Assembly (NCBI GenBank): GCA_016716835.1
Contig: JADJUW010000001.1
Location: 2,252,001 to 2,316,000 of the forward strand
Length of the DNA: 64,000 nucleotides
DNA from: Myxococcales bacterium
GTDB taxonomy: Bacteria > Myxococcota_A > Polyangia > Haliangiales > Haliangiaceae
Direction: 5' to 3'
Of the stretch, positions 7,841 through 16,265 are shown piece by piece. Each line of letters starts with the position of its first letter. The first letter of the stretch is position 1. The notes below the pieces were generated by a model. It was not told the DNA's origin. It was given only the letters and a program-made list of their open reading frames with translations, and ran no database searches. The position numbers and the translations under genes were made by a program.

Positions 7841-9585
7841 GACGGCTTGCCACCTTCCGCCGAAAACGCGAACAAGCGCAGCGTCGGCCGCTTGGGCTGC
7901 GTCTGCGCGCGGGCCTGCTCGGCGAGCACGTCGTATTCCTCGCGCACCGCCGCAATGGTTTCGAGCGCGCTGATCGCGAGCTCTCGCACCAGGCGATAGG
8001 ACGCCGCCGCCAAGGCCATGGTGAGCTCGTGGTACGCCACCGGCAGCGGCATCGTCTGCCGCATGCGCAAGCCGTTCATGATCGCGGCGAGGTGCTCCAC
8101 GCCCTGGCTGGTGCGATGCCATAGCTCCGCCATCACCGCGCGCTCGAGCGGTCGCTCGCTGAAGATGCGCGCGCCCACCACCGCCGGGTCGGCGCCGGTG
8201 GCGATGTCGCACATGCCTTGCGCGTACGCGCGGACATCGCGCGGCGCCCCGGCGAGCTTGCCCTGCAACGCCACCACAATGCGCAAGGCATCGGTGGAAA
8301 GCGGCGGCTCGGGATCCGGCACCACGGTGCGCCAGGCCTGCGTCTGCGCGTCGGCAAACGAATGCGACGCCGAGCGCTCGCGGCGCTTCCAACGCTGCGC
8401 GGCGAGCTGATCTTGCAATTCGCGCAGCTCATAGGCGAGCATGGTCGCGACCTGCCCGTTGGCCGCGACGAAGCAGCGGAGCACCAAATCGAGCACCATC
8501 GACTTGCCGATCGCATCGGCGTTGCTGGCCATGATGACGGATTCGGCAATGGCCGCGGCATCAGAAAGAAAATCAACGAGTTCATCGATGCGGCCACCAT
8601 GCGCCTGGCAGGCAACCAGCCAGCCTTCGAGCAGCGACTGCGTCGCGGCGACGCGCTGATCCGCGACATCGACCGCGAGCGCGCGCGCCAGGGCCCCGGC
8701 CATGTCGCTGCCGGCGCGCCGCACGGCGGGATGCTGCGCGGTACGCCGCCGCAGCTCGGCGACGAAGCCATCCTGCGCCGCCTGCCACGCCTGCGGCCCC
8801 ACCAGCTGCATCACGCGCGTAACCGAGGTCGCGCCGCGCGACGGCTGATCGACGATCACCACCGAAATGTTGTCGCCGCCCCCGCCCGCCAGCGCGGCCT
8901 CGATGAGCGCCGCCGCCGCGCTCTCGCGCCCGGCGCGCTTGGCGTTGCGCTCGATGTCCGCCTGCGAGGCGTAGCCGGTTAGGCCGTCGCTGCATAGCAG
9001 CAAGCGCTCGCCGGGCTCGAGCTCGACCTCAAAAAGATCGGGTGCCGTCGATTCTTTGGCGCCGATATTGCGCGATAGCACGTTGGCGAAGGGGTGATTT
9101 TTCGCCTCCGACGCCACCACGACGCCGCGCTCAATGAGATCCGCGACGACCGTATGGTCCTTGGTAATTTGCAAGACGCCCGCATCCCGCACCAGATACG
9201 CCCGGCTGTCGCCGACGCTGCAGACGACAAACCGTCGGCTGCCCACCGCCAACGCGACCACCATGGTCGTGCCCATGCCGCGCCGATCACGGCGGCGCCC
9301 CGCCTCTTCGAACACGGCGCGCGTCGCCTCCTGCGCCGCCTGACCAAGCACGTCTCGCGCCAACGTTGTGCGGGCAAGCGACGCCGCGCCGTGGGCCGGC
9401 GCAAAATGCTCGCGCACGTGCTTCACGACGACCGCGCACGCAATGGCGGCCGCAACATCGCCGTTGGCCGCGCCGCCCATGCCGTCAAACACCGCGTGCA
9501 GCCCAAGCGCGTCATCCGCAAACACGACGTCTTCATTATGATGGCGCACGCGACCAACATCGGTCGCGCTATGGGACGACGTCAT
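7837..9585 (-). CDS. PP2C-type Ser/Thr protein phosphatase with a long unknown C-terminal half
   Basis: 582 residues from ATG 9585, four bases after the preceding stop; the longer frame to 9936 merely overlaps that gene. The first 240 residues carry all the PP2C metal-site motifs: RHHNEDVVFAD, AVFDGMGG, RGMGTTMVVA, VGDSRAYLV, LLLCSDGLTGY and GGDNISVVIV, so it should be an active Mn/Mg-dependent phosphatase that counters Ser/Thr kinases such as the one at 21-23 kb. The remaining 340 residues are Ala-rich and helical, with no recognised domain; they may bind partners. No membrane segment or signal is seen. Confidence 0.9.
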   Translation of the reverse strand: MTSSHSATDVGRVRHHNEDVVFADDALGLHAVFDGMGGAANGDVAAAIACAVVVKHVREHFAPAHGAASLARTTLARDVLGQAAQEATRAVFEEAGRRRDRRGMGTTMVVALAVGSRRFVVCSVGDSRAYLVRDAGVLQITKDHTVVADLIERGVVVASEAKNHPFANVLSRNIGAKESTAPDLFEVELEPGERLLLCSDGLTGYASQADIERNAKRAGRESAAAALIEAALAGGGGDNISVVIVDQPSRGATSVTRVMQLVGPQAWQAAQDGFVAELRRRTAQHPAVRRAGSDMAGALARALAVDVADQRVAATQSLLEGWLVACQAHGGRIDELVDFLSDAAAIAESVIMASNADAIGKSMVLDLVLRCFVAANGQVATMLAYELRELQDQLAAQRWKRRERSASHSFADAQTQAWRTVVPDPEPPLSTDALRIVVALQGKLAGAPRDVRAYAQGMCDIATGADPAVVGARIFSERPLERAVMAELWHRTSQGVEHLAAIMNGLRMRQTMPLPVAYHELTMALAAASYRLVRELAISALETIAAVREEYDVLAEQARAQTQPKRPTLRLFAFSAEGGKPS

Positions 9586-9589
9586 CACG

Positions 9590-10039
9590 TTAGCCACGCG
9601 CGCCCTCCACGGCCAGTTCGGCGCGCACCCCGGTGCAGCGCTCGGCCAGGCGTGCCGTCGCGAGGGCAATCGTGGCGTGGGCGCGGCGCCGGATCCACAG
9701 CGCGGCCTGCGCCGCGATTTCGGGCGGGGCATCGGCCTGTTCGTTTTGCTGCCGTCGCAGATAGCGCGCAAACTCGTCCGCCAACGCCTGGGCGATGCCA
9801 ACAAACGTCTCACCCGCGAGCGCCGCCGCCTCCCATGCCGCCAGCGCGCGCCGCACCCAACCAACCATGGCGAGCTCATCGGCCTTTGTCCACGCATCGA
9901 GCAGCCCCGCCGCCAACTCGATGACGAGATGGTCATCCATCACGCCATAGCGTCCGTCAATGACGAGGCGGGTGCTGCGCAGCTGCTCGGCGAATCCCGG
10001 GCGACGCGCCGTCAGCAGCTCACTCACCGACCCATGCAT
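9590..10039 (-). CDS. Hypothetical protein, first gene of the PP2C run
   Basis: 149 residues with an Ala-rich helical pattern (WVRRALAAWEAAALAGETF near the middle). It ends four bases before the phosphatase start, so the three genes 10039 to 7430 form one transcription unit. No signal, membrane segment or known domain was seen. It is divergent from the receiver-domain gene 52 bases away, and the gap must hold both promoters. Confidence 0.65.
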   Translation of the reverse strand: MHGSVSELLTARRPGFAEQLRSTRLVIDGRYGVMDDHLVIELAAGLLDAWTKADELAMVGWVRRALAAWEAAALAGETFVGIAQALADEFARYLRRQQNEQADAPPEIAAQAALWIRRRAHATIALATARLAERCTGVRAELAVEGARG

Positions 10040-10091
10040 CGACTCACCGTACCATCTGGTGCGTCGCTTGTGCTAGCGTCGCGCCAACGCT

Positions 10092-10472
10092 TTGCGGGGC
10101 ACCATCTTTATTGTCGACGACGACCAACAGCTGCGCGAGACGTTGGTCGCCTTGCTGGTTGCCGAGGGCTTCGTCGTGCATAGCGCGGGCGATGGCGCCA
10201 GCGCGCTGAAACTCTTCGAGCATGCCCATCCAGACCTCATCGTGGTCGATGTACTGATGCCCGGGATGCACGGCCAAACCTTCGTGCAAAAAGTGCGAGG
10301 CATCGAGACGAGGCATATTCCGATTATTATCATGACCGCGTTGCGCGGCTGGGCGCAGCAAAAGGCTTCGGGGGCCGATGCCTTCTTGGAAAAGCCCTTC
10401 GACCTCAACACGCTGCTGGGTGCCATCGCGCTCGCGCTGTATCGTCACGCACCGACTGAGCCGGGGGCGTGA
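10092..10472 (+). CDS. Stand-alone receiver-domain response regulator
   Basis: 126 residues, a single REC domain: acidic pocket in FIVDDDQQL, phospho-acceptor Asp in DLIVVDVLMPG (about residue 49), Thr in IIIMTALRG and the conserved Lys in FLEKPFD. There is no output domain, so it probably acts through protein contacts. The only start left after an in-frame stop at 10074-10076 is the rare TTG at 10092, with no clear ribosome site. It is divergent from the PP2C run, but no kinase lies next to it. Confidence 0.85.
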   Translation: MRGTIFIVDDDQQLRETLVALLVAEGFVVHSAGDGASALKLFEHAHPDLIVVDVLMPGMHGQTFVQKVRGIETRHIPIIIMTALRGWAQQKASGADAFLEKPFDLNTLLGAIALALYRHAPTEPGA

Positions 10473-10499
10473 CGACGGCGGCCGAGACGCGCAGCGAGC

Positions 10500-10520
10500 G
10501 GCGCCTAAGACAGCGGCGCC
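10500..10520. terminator. Hairpin between converging genes
   Basis: Two GGCGCC blocks (10500-10505, 10515-10520) can pair across a 9-base loop, just where the receiver gene and the gene ending at 10505 converge. There is no T tract, so a factor-independent terminator is only possible. Confidence 0.25.
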
Positions 10521-10906
10521 GGGCGAATACTCGAAATCGACTTTAGGCTGGCCGGCACCGTGACGATCGAGACGCGCTCGCCGGCGGCATAGCGCGGCAG
10601 CAGCTCCGGCGGGCCGTGGAACGCAATGCCGCTGAGATTCTCGGGCTGGATCTCGGTACCGTCGCTATGGGCGGCCCACTCAATCTCGAGCTCAATCTTG
10701 GCCACGTGCCTCGGCGCAACACCGCGCAGCTTCGAACGCACGGTATGGAACTCGATACTGCGTATCGTGCCCACCACCCGCATGCCTTCATCGCCGCCTT
10801 GCATTAGTTGCGTCCCATTTGCCTGTACTCTCAATTGTGATCGATCTCCTTTCGCGACCGCAATGTGCGATAAGGCTGATTCGTCTGGCGACTCGCGCCC
10901 CACCAC
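10505..10906 (-). CDS. Hypothetical protein, beta-rich
   Basis: Up to 133 residues. The well-patterned part begins near MRVVGTIRSIEFHTV and alternates strands (KIELEIEWA, GERVSIVTVPAS), suggesting a small beta-barrel. The first 24 residues look doubtful: AAGGAG lies 11 bases before an in-frame TTG at 10834, which may be the true start. No family is recognised. It converges on the receiver gene. Confidence 0.55.
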   Translation of the reverse strand: MVGRESPDESALSHIAVAKGDRSQLRVQANGTQLMQGGDEGMRVVGTIRSIEFHTVRSKLRGVAPRHVAKIELEIEWAAHSDGTEIQPENLSGIAFHGPPELLPRYAAGERVSIVTVPASLKSISSIRPAPLS

Positions 10907-10941
10907 ACCGCGTTGTAGTGGACGCTACCGCGGCAAAATGT

Positions 10942-10957
10942 TGGCACAGCCTTGGCA
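10942..10957 (+). promoter_or_regulatory. Candidate sigma-54 promoter for the SNF2 helicase
   Basis: TGGCACAGCCTTGGCA matches the -24/-12 consensus TGGCAC-N5-TTGCA at all key positions except one T; the GG and GC doublets have the right spacing. A start of transcription near 10968 would leave a 40-base leader before ATG 11009. A sigma-54 activator is encoded 4 kb away, though no link to it is shown. Confidence 0.35.
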
Positions 10958-11008
10958 TACCGTGCGCATTGCGCCGCTAGCCGATGGTGATCGCTAGCAT
11001 TTCAGGGT

Positions 11009-13939
11009 ATGGAGACCGATGTGGGAGATTGGAATACGCTGAAGCAACGTATGTTTGCGACGGCAGGCAGCAAGATCTGGTCTCAAGGCGTCCAGCTCCA
11101 TCGTGACGAGCGGGTGCGAGTGCGCTCCGCCTCGGCCACCGACGCCGAGCTCGAGGTAAACCCACCGGCACGCCCCACCACCTATGCGGTGTCGCTTAAC
11201 TGCCAGGACGACGAGTGGGACTGCGATTGCAGCTCGCGCGAGCGTTTATGCGCGCACGCCGTGGCCGGCATCCTCTTGATGTCAACCCCCGAGGCCGAGC
11301 GGCAACCTACCGCGCACGCCGAGCTGCGCTACGTCTTGTGGGCCGAGCGCGGCGGCCTGCGCCTGACGCGCCACGTGATCTTTGGCAACGAACGCGTCGA
11401 ACTGCGCCACCAATTGCTCAGCATCGTTGCGGGCAAGCAGGCCACCGGCGGCTCACCCGAGCTGCGCCGGCGCTTTACGCCACGCCCGGTCGACCTGGCC
11501 ATCGACACGCTGATCGGCACGCGGCCAGAGTTGGTGTTTGCCGGCGATCGCATCAAGCATTTGCTCACGCTCTTGGCCGACGTCGGACAGATTATTTGGG
11601 GCACGACGCTGGATGGCACGCCGATGAACGTCCTCAGCGAAGAGCTTTTGCCGCGCGCGCTCGTGGTGGGCGACAAAAAGCAAGTGTCGGTGACGATCAG
11701 CGCGCCCGACGGCATCCTCGAGCTCGTCGCCGATGGCGTCGCGCGCACCGCGGGCGGGCTAGCGCGCCTCGGGGGCACCGAGCTAACCGGCCCTAGGCTC
11801 GAGCATGTGCCGGTGACGCTGCGCTATAGCGGCCCTCAGCTCGAAACCTTTCTCAAACAGACGCTGCCCGAATTGCGCCGTCACACCGTGCTTGAACAAC
11901 GCGCGCAAGCGCTGCCGAGCATGCGCACCGACCTCGAACCGCGCGTCGACTTCGCGATGAGCGGCGACGGCGGCCGGTTGCAAGTCATGCCGCTCTTGGT
12001 CTATGGCCAACCCGCGATCGCGCGCATCGACCTTGATCGCCTCACGCTGCTTGGCGCCGCCGAGGTGCCGGCGCGCAATCAAGCCAAGGAGCGGGCGCTG
12101 CTCTATGCGTTGCGCGACGAGCTAAATCTGGCACCCGGGCGCACGGTCGAGTATTCCGGCTCGGAGGCGTTTTCCATGCGGGCCAAGGTCGCGGCATGGA
12201 TCGTTCGCCACGATCCGACCGCCGACGCCATGCGCGCCGCCGCGCTCGAGCCCGTGGTCGAACACATCAGCACGCCGCAAGGCGGCAGCACGCGCTTGCG
12301 TTTCGCGGGGCGCCTCGGCACGACGAGGGTCGAGGTCGACGCGCGCGATGTCCTTGCGGCTTGGCGTGCCGGCACCAATATGGTGGCCTTACCCGATGGT
12401 GGCTGGGGCCGTTTGCCGGCGCAATGGCTCGCCAAGTACGGCGACGACATCGCCACCCTCATCGCCTCCATGCGCGGCGAGACGCTGGCGCCGCATGCGC
12501 GCCCCACCCTCGCGCGGCTGCTCGCCGACCTGGGCCATACGGTGCCGCCCGATCTGTCGCGTCTGCACGCGCTGGCCAATGGCGACGCCATGGCCGATGA
12601 CGTGACGTTGCCGACCGACATTCTCGCGACACTACGGCCGTATCAGGTCACCGGCGCCAAATGGTTGGTGACGTGTCGCGACCACCAGCTCGGCGCGATC
12701 TTGGCCGACGACATGGGCCTGGGCAAGACGCTGCAAGTCATCGCCGCGCTCCATGGCCGCAGCTTGGTGGTATGCCCGACCAGCGTCGCCACCGCGTGGA
12801 TGCAGGAGCTCGCCAAGTTTCGGCCGTCGCTGCGAGCTGCGCTCTACCATGGCGCGTCCCGTACGCTGCCCGAGGCCAAAGATATCGACGTCGTCATCAC
12901 GACCTATGCGCTCTTGCGCAACGATCTCGAGGTGCTCACCGACACCACCTGGGACTGCGTCATCCTCGACGAATCGCAGGCGATCAAAAACCCCGACAGC
13001 CAGACCGCGCGCGCGGCCTATGCGCTCCCCGGCACCTGGCGCGTTGCCTTGTCGGGCACGCCGATCGAAAACCGCATCGACGAGCTGTGGAGCCAATTTC
13101 ACTTCACCAACCCCGGCCTGCTCGGCGATCGCAAGGAGTTTGTCCAGGGCTATGACCGCGGCCCGAGCGAAAAGCTGCATGCGCGCCTGCGGCCGTTTTT
13201 GCTGCGTCGTAAAAAGATCGAGGTCGCGCCCGACCTGCCGCCACGCACCGAAACCACGATCACCATCGCGCTCAACAATGAAGAGCAGACGCTTTATAAC
13301 CACGTGCTCGCCGCAACGCAGGCCGAAATCACGGCGCTGGTGGGCAAGGGCAACATGCTCGGGGCGCTTGAGGCCCTGCTTCGCCTGCGGCAAGTTTGCA
13401 ACCACCCGGCGCTGCTGCCCGGCATTACCGACCCCAAGCCCTCGAGCAAGGTCGAGTACTTGGTCGATGCCTTGAGCGCCGCGGCTGCCAGCGGCCACAA
13501 GGCCTTGGTATTCTCGCAATGGACGTCCTTTCTCGATCTGATCGAGCCGGCGCTAAAGGTGGCGGGCCTTGGTTTTCTGCGCCTCGACGGCAGCACGACC
13601 AATCGCGGCGATGTCGTCGCAAAATTTCAGGCTGACGAAGGCCCGCCGGTCATGTTGCTCTCGCTTAAGGCGGGCGGCACGGGGCTAACGCTAACGGCGG
13701 CGGATCACGTCTTTATCTGTGATCCGTGGTGGAACCCTGCGGTCGAAGATCAGGCGGCCGATCGCGCGCACCGGATCGGCCAGGACAAACCGGTTAACAT
13801 CTACCGCCTCGTCGCGCAAAACACCGTCGAAGAGCGAGTGCTGGCGTTGGCGGCCCAGAAGCGCCTACTTGCCGAGTCGCTGCTCGCAGGCACCAATGTC
13901 GGCATCACCAAGGCCGACATCTTGGCGCTGCTGCGTTAA
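11009..13939 (+). CDS. SNF2/RapA-type helicase with N-terminal SWIM zinc finger
   Basis: 976 residues. A SWIM motif (CDCSSRERLCAH, about 70-81) precedes a long middle region and a C-terminal SNF2 motor: Walker A DDMGLGKT (about 567), DESQ in place of DEAH (about 652), GTPIENR, then helicase C with VFSQW, RLDGSTTNRG, LLSLKAGGTGLTLT and DRAHRIGQ. The family are ATP-driven double-strand DNA translocases that remodel protein-DNA complexes; bacterial members with SWIM fingers are linked to transcription recycling or repair. It stands alone with a possible sigma-54 promoter. Confidence 0.92.
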   Translation: METDVGDWNTLKQRMFATAGSKIWSQGVQLHRDERVRVRSASATDAELEVNPPARPTTYAVSLNCQDDEWDCDCSSRERLCAHAVAGILLMSTPEAERQPTAHAELRYVLWAERGGLRLTRHVIFGNERVELRHQLLSIVAGKQATGGSPELRRRFTPRPVDLAIDTLIGTRPELVFAGDRIKHLLTLLADVGQIIWGTTLDGTPMNVLSEELLPRALVVGDKKQVSVTISAPDGILELVADGVARTAGGLARLGGTELTGPRLEHVPVTLRYSGPQLETFLKQTLPELRRHTVLEQRAQALPSMRTDLEPRVDFAMSGDGGRLQVMPLLVYGQPAIARIDLDRLTLLGAAEVPARNQAKERALLYALRDELNLAPGRTVEYSGSEAFSMRAKVAAWIVRHDPTADAMRAAALEPVVEHISTPQGGSTRLRFAGRLGTTRVEVDARDVLAAWRAGTNMVALPDGGWGRLPAQWLAKYGDDIATLIASMRGETLAPHARPTLARLLADLGHTVPPDLSRLHALANGDAMADDVTLPTDILATLRPYQVTGAKWLVTCRDHQLGAILADDMGLGKTLQVIAALHGRSLVVCPTSVATAWMQELAKFRPSLRAALYHGASRTLPEAKDIDVVITTYALLRNDLEVLTDTTWDCVILDESQAIKNPDSQTARAAYALPGTWRVALSGTPIENRIDELWSQFHFTNPGLLGDRKEFVQGYDRGPSEKLHARLRPFLLRRKKIEVAPDLPPRTETTITIALNNEEQTLYNHVLAATQAEITALVGKGNMLGALEALLRLRQVCNHPALLPGITDPKPSSKVEYLVDALSAAAASGHKALVFSQWTSFLDLIEPALKVAGLGFLRLDGSTTNRGDVVAKFQADEGPPVMLLSLKAGGTGLTLTAADHVFICDPWWNPAVEDQAADRAHRIGQDKPVNIYRLVAQNTVEERVLALAAQKRLLAESLLAGTNVGITKADILALLR

Positions 13940-14001
13940 TTTTTTGGCGACCCCGGTACGCTCGGCTCCCTTAGGCTGCGTGGCTTTGCTACAGTGGCCA
14001 C

Positions 14002-14694
14002 GTGGCGACAGGTTGGTCCTCGCGACCCGAATTTGCAATCACCCGCGGTGCCAGCATCTTGCTATTCCTCTTGATCGGCGTCTCGCTGGTCTATCTGCTG
14101 TCCTCGATCCCCAGCCGCGTGACGATGCTGCTATGGCTTGGCGCCAGCGCCGACACGGTCGTCGCGAGCGGTCGCGTGTGGACGCTCGTGACCTCGCCCT
14201 TGCTCGAGCCCGACGGCTTTTCGCTGCTCTTTCAGGGCGCGCTGTTATGGATGTTCATCCCCACGCTCGAGCGTTGGTGGGGCGGCAAGCGCTTCGCGCT
14301 TTGTCGTTGCCACCGCCGCGGCCGGCACGCTCGGCCCGGTCCTGCTGGCGCCGCCGGCCTCATCGATGCGCACCGCCCGGTCATGGGCCTTGATCCCTTC
14401 ACGCATGCGGCCATCGTCGCCTATGGCATCGTCTTTGCGCGGCAACCGGTACAATTCTTCGGTGCCATTCCGATGACGGGACGGCAACTCATGCTTGGGA
14501 TTCTTGGGTTGTCACTTATATTTATCGTGGTCAACCGCGCGTGGCACGAGGGCGTGGCTTATGTATGTGCGATCGCGGTGGCCATCGTGCTGACCCGCGC
14601 CAATCCGCTGCAGCGCTTGCGGCAATGGCGACGGCGGCGCGCGGCCCCCGCCTTGCGCAGCGTGCCCAAAGACGAGTCGACACGCTGGAACTAG
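14002..14694 (+). CDS. Rhomboid-like membrane protein, probably catalytically dead, with two frame switches
   Basis: 230 residues from GTG 14002. TM segments occur near 18-35 (ILLFLLIGVSLVYLLSS), 70-90 (LLFQGALLWMFIPTLERWW) and in the C-terminal half. The layout W.....L..P before a GxSG-like site matches rhomboids, but the site reads VMGLDPFTHA, without the nucleophile Ser. Between about 14296 and 14356 the frame in use gives a polar, Arg/His-rich string while the next frame gives RFVVATAAAGTLGPVLLA, the expected membrane helix, so two compensating one-base shifts are likely. It may be a pseudo-rhomboid, or the locus has sequence errors. Confidence 0.65.
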   Translation: MATGWSSRPEFAITRGASILLFLLIGVSLVYLLSSIPSRVTMLLWLGASADTVVASGRVWTLVTSPLLEPDGFSLLFQGALLWMFIPTLERWWGGKRFALCRCHRRGRHARPGPAGAAGLIDAHRPVMGLDPFTHAAIVAYGIVFARQPVQFFGAIPMTGRQLMLGILGLSLIFIVVNRAWHEGVAYVCAIAVAIVLTRANPLQRLRQWRRRRAAPALRSVPKDESTRWN

Positions 14695-14758
14695 GGCCCC
14701 CGCGACTAGGCCTGCCGGTAACTGGCAATGGCGCGCGCGCCGATGCTACGCTAGCCGC

Positions 14759-16252
14759 ATGACGGACGACGCGATCGACGCCCCCTTTGGCACCAACGAA
14801 GAGGGCGCAGGGCTCACCACAATTTTTGAGGGCGAATGGGCGACGGTGCGCCGGCTGCGCAAGGGCAAGCTCGTCATCATTGATGGCGACGATAAGGGCA
14901 AAGAAGTCGAAATCACCAAGCAGCGCATCACCGGCGGCCGCAGCATTATTTGCGATCTGGTGCTTAACGACAAGGCCATCTCCGGCACCCACTTTGAGAT
15001 CGTCGTGCGCGACGACGGCTATCACCTGCGCGATCTGCAGTCGCGCAACGGCGTCTACGTAGGCGACCTCCGGGTCAAGGACGTGTTTTTACGTCCCGGC
15101 ACCAGCTTTCGCCTCGGCCACACGATCATTCAGTTTCAGGCGCTCGGCGAACATGTCGAGATCGAGCTGTCCAAGCGCGACCGCTTCGACGACATCATTG
15201 GCAGCTCGCCAAGCATGCGCGAGGTGTTCGCGCAGCTCGAGAAGGTCTCGCCCAGCGAGCTCACGGTGCTTATCACCGGCGAGACCGGCACCGGCAAGGA
15301 GCGCGTCGCCCGCGCCATCCACAACGCCTCCAAGCGTGCCGCCAAGCCGTTTGTTGTGCTCGATTGCGGCTCGATTCCCAAGGAACTCATCGAATCCACG
15401 CTGTTTGGCCACGAAAAGGGCAGCTTCACCGGCGCGATGAACCAGCACATCGGCTGTTTCGAGCAGGCGCACGGCGGCACCATCTTCCTTGATGAAATTG
15501 GCGAGCTCGACATCTCGCTGCAGCCCAAGCTGCTGCGCGTCCTCGAGCAACGCGAGATCAAGCGGGTTGGCGGCGACAAGACGGTCAAGATCGATGTGCG
15601 CGTGCTCGCCGCGACCAATCGCGATCTGCGCAACGAGGTGAGCCGAGGCGGTTTTCGCGAGGACCTTTATTTTCGGCTCTCGGTGGTCCACGTCGAATTG
15701 CCGCCCCTGCGCGATCGCAAGGACGACATCGTCGTGCTCGCCAATCACTTTTTGCGCGAGGTCGCCGCCCGCCGCAGCATGACGCTGAGTTTTTCGGCCG
15801 ATTGCATGGCGGCGATGCAAGGCCACGCGTGGCCGGGCAACGTGCGCGAGATGCGTAACGTCGTCGAGCGCGCCGCGGCGCTTTGCGACGGGCCGTCGAT
15901 CACACGCGCCGACTTGCTGTTTGGCCGCGACCAAGGCCCGAGCATGGTCGCCGCGCACGATCTCGCCGCTGCCGGAGCCCGCGCCGCCCGACGCGCCGCC
16001 GCCGAGCTGGCGGGCGTGGCGCCGCCCATGGATTCGCCCGCGACCTTCGACCCGAATTTTTTGGTCCCAGGCCTTAACTTCAAGGCCGCCAAGCAGGTCG
16101 TCGTCGATGCCTTTGAGATCGCCTATTTGCAGCAACTCGTCACCCGCCACGACGGCAACATCACGCGCTCGGCGCAAGAGGCTGGCCTTACCCGCTACCA
16201 TCTGCGAGAGCTGCTAAAGCGCCACGGCCTTAAGACGATCGACCACGATTAG
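14759..16252 (+). CDS. Sigma-54-dependent transcription activator with FHA sensor domain
   Basis: 497 residues. An N-terminal FHA domain (about 40-115; GRSIICDLVLNDKAISGTHF and SRNGVYVG) should bind phosphothreonine. The AAA+ domain (about 140-370) has Walker A GETGTGKE, the sigma-54-contacting GSFTGA in place of GAFTGA, FLDEIGEL and the arginine region FREDLYFRL. A Fis-type helix-turn-helix ends the protein (ITRSAQEAGLTRYHLRELLKRHG). Activation is thus likely by Ser/Thr kinase signalling rather than Asp phosphorylation, a design common in myxobacteria. It is the first gene of a run with a histidine kinase and a PilZ-receiver protein. Confidence 0.93.
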   Translation: MTDDAIDAPFGTNEEGAGLTTIFEGEWATVRRLRKGKLVIIDGDDKGKEVEITKQRITGGRSIICDLVLNDKAISGTHFEIVVRDDGYHLRDLQSRNGVYVGDLRVKDVFLRPGTSFRLGHTIIQFQALGEHVEIELSKRDRFDDIIGSSPSMREVFAQLEKVSPSELTVLITGETGTGKERVARAIHNASKRAAKPFVVLDCGSIPKELIESTLFGHEKGSFTGAMNQHIGCFEQAHGGTIFLDEIGELDISLQPKLLRVLEQREIKRVGGDKTVKIDVRVLAATNRDLRNEVSRGGFREDLYFRLSVVHVELPPLRDRKDDIVVLANHFLREVAARRSMTLSFSADCMAAMQGHAWPGNVREMRNVVERAAALCDGPSITRADLLFGRDQGPSMVAAHDLAAAGARAARRAAAELAGVAPPMDSPATFDPNFLVPGLNFKAAKQVVVDAFEIAYLQQLVTRHDGNITRSAQEAGLTRYHLRELLKRHGLKTIDHD

Positions 16253-16265
16253 TTTGAGCCATGCC

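Noticed and set aside
7430..8392. Long minus-strand frame of 320 codons covering the gene at 7430-7840
   Set aside because: Only its last 136 codons are coding; the rest runs in a shadow frame through the PP2C gene, and an ATGA overlap marks the true start.
10044..10448. Minus-strand frame opposite the receiver gene
   Set aside because: It mirrors a well-conserved receiver domain and has no protein pattern of its own.
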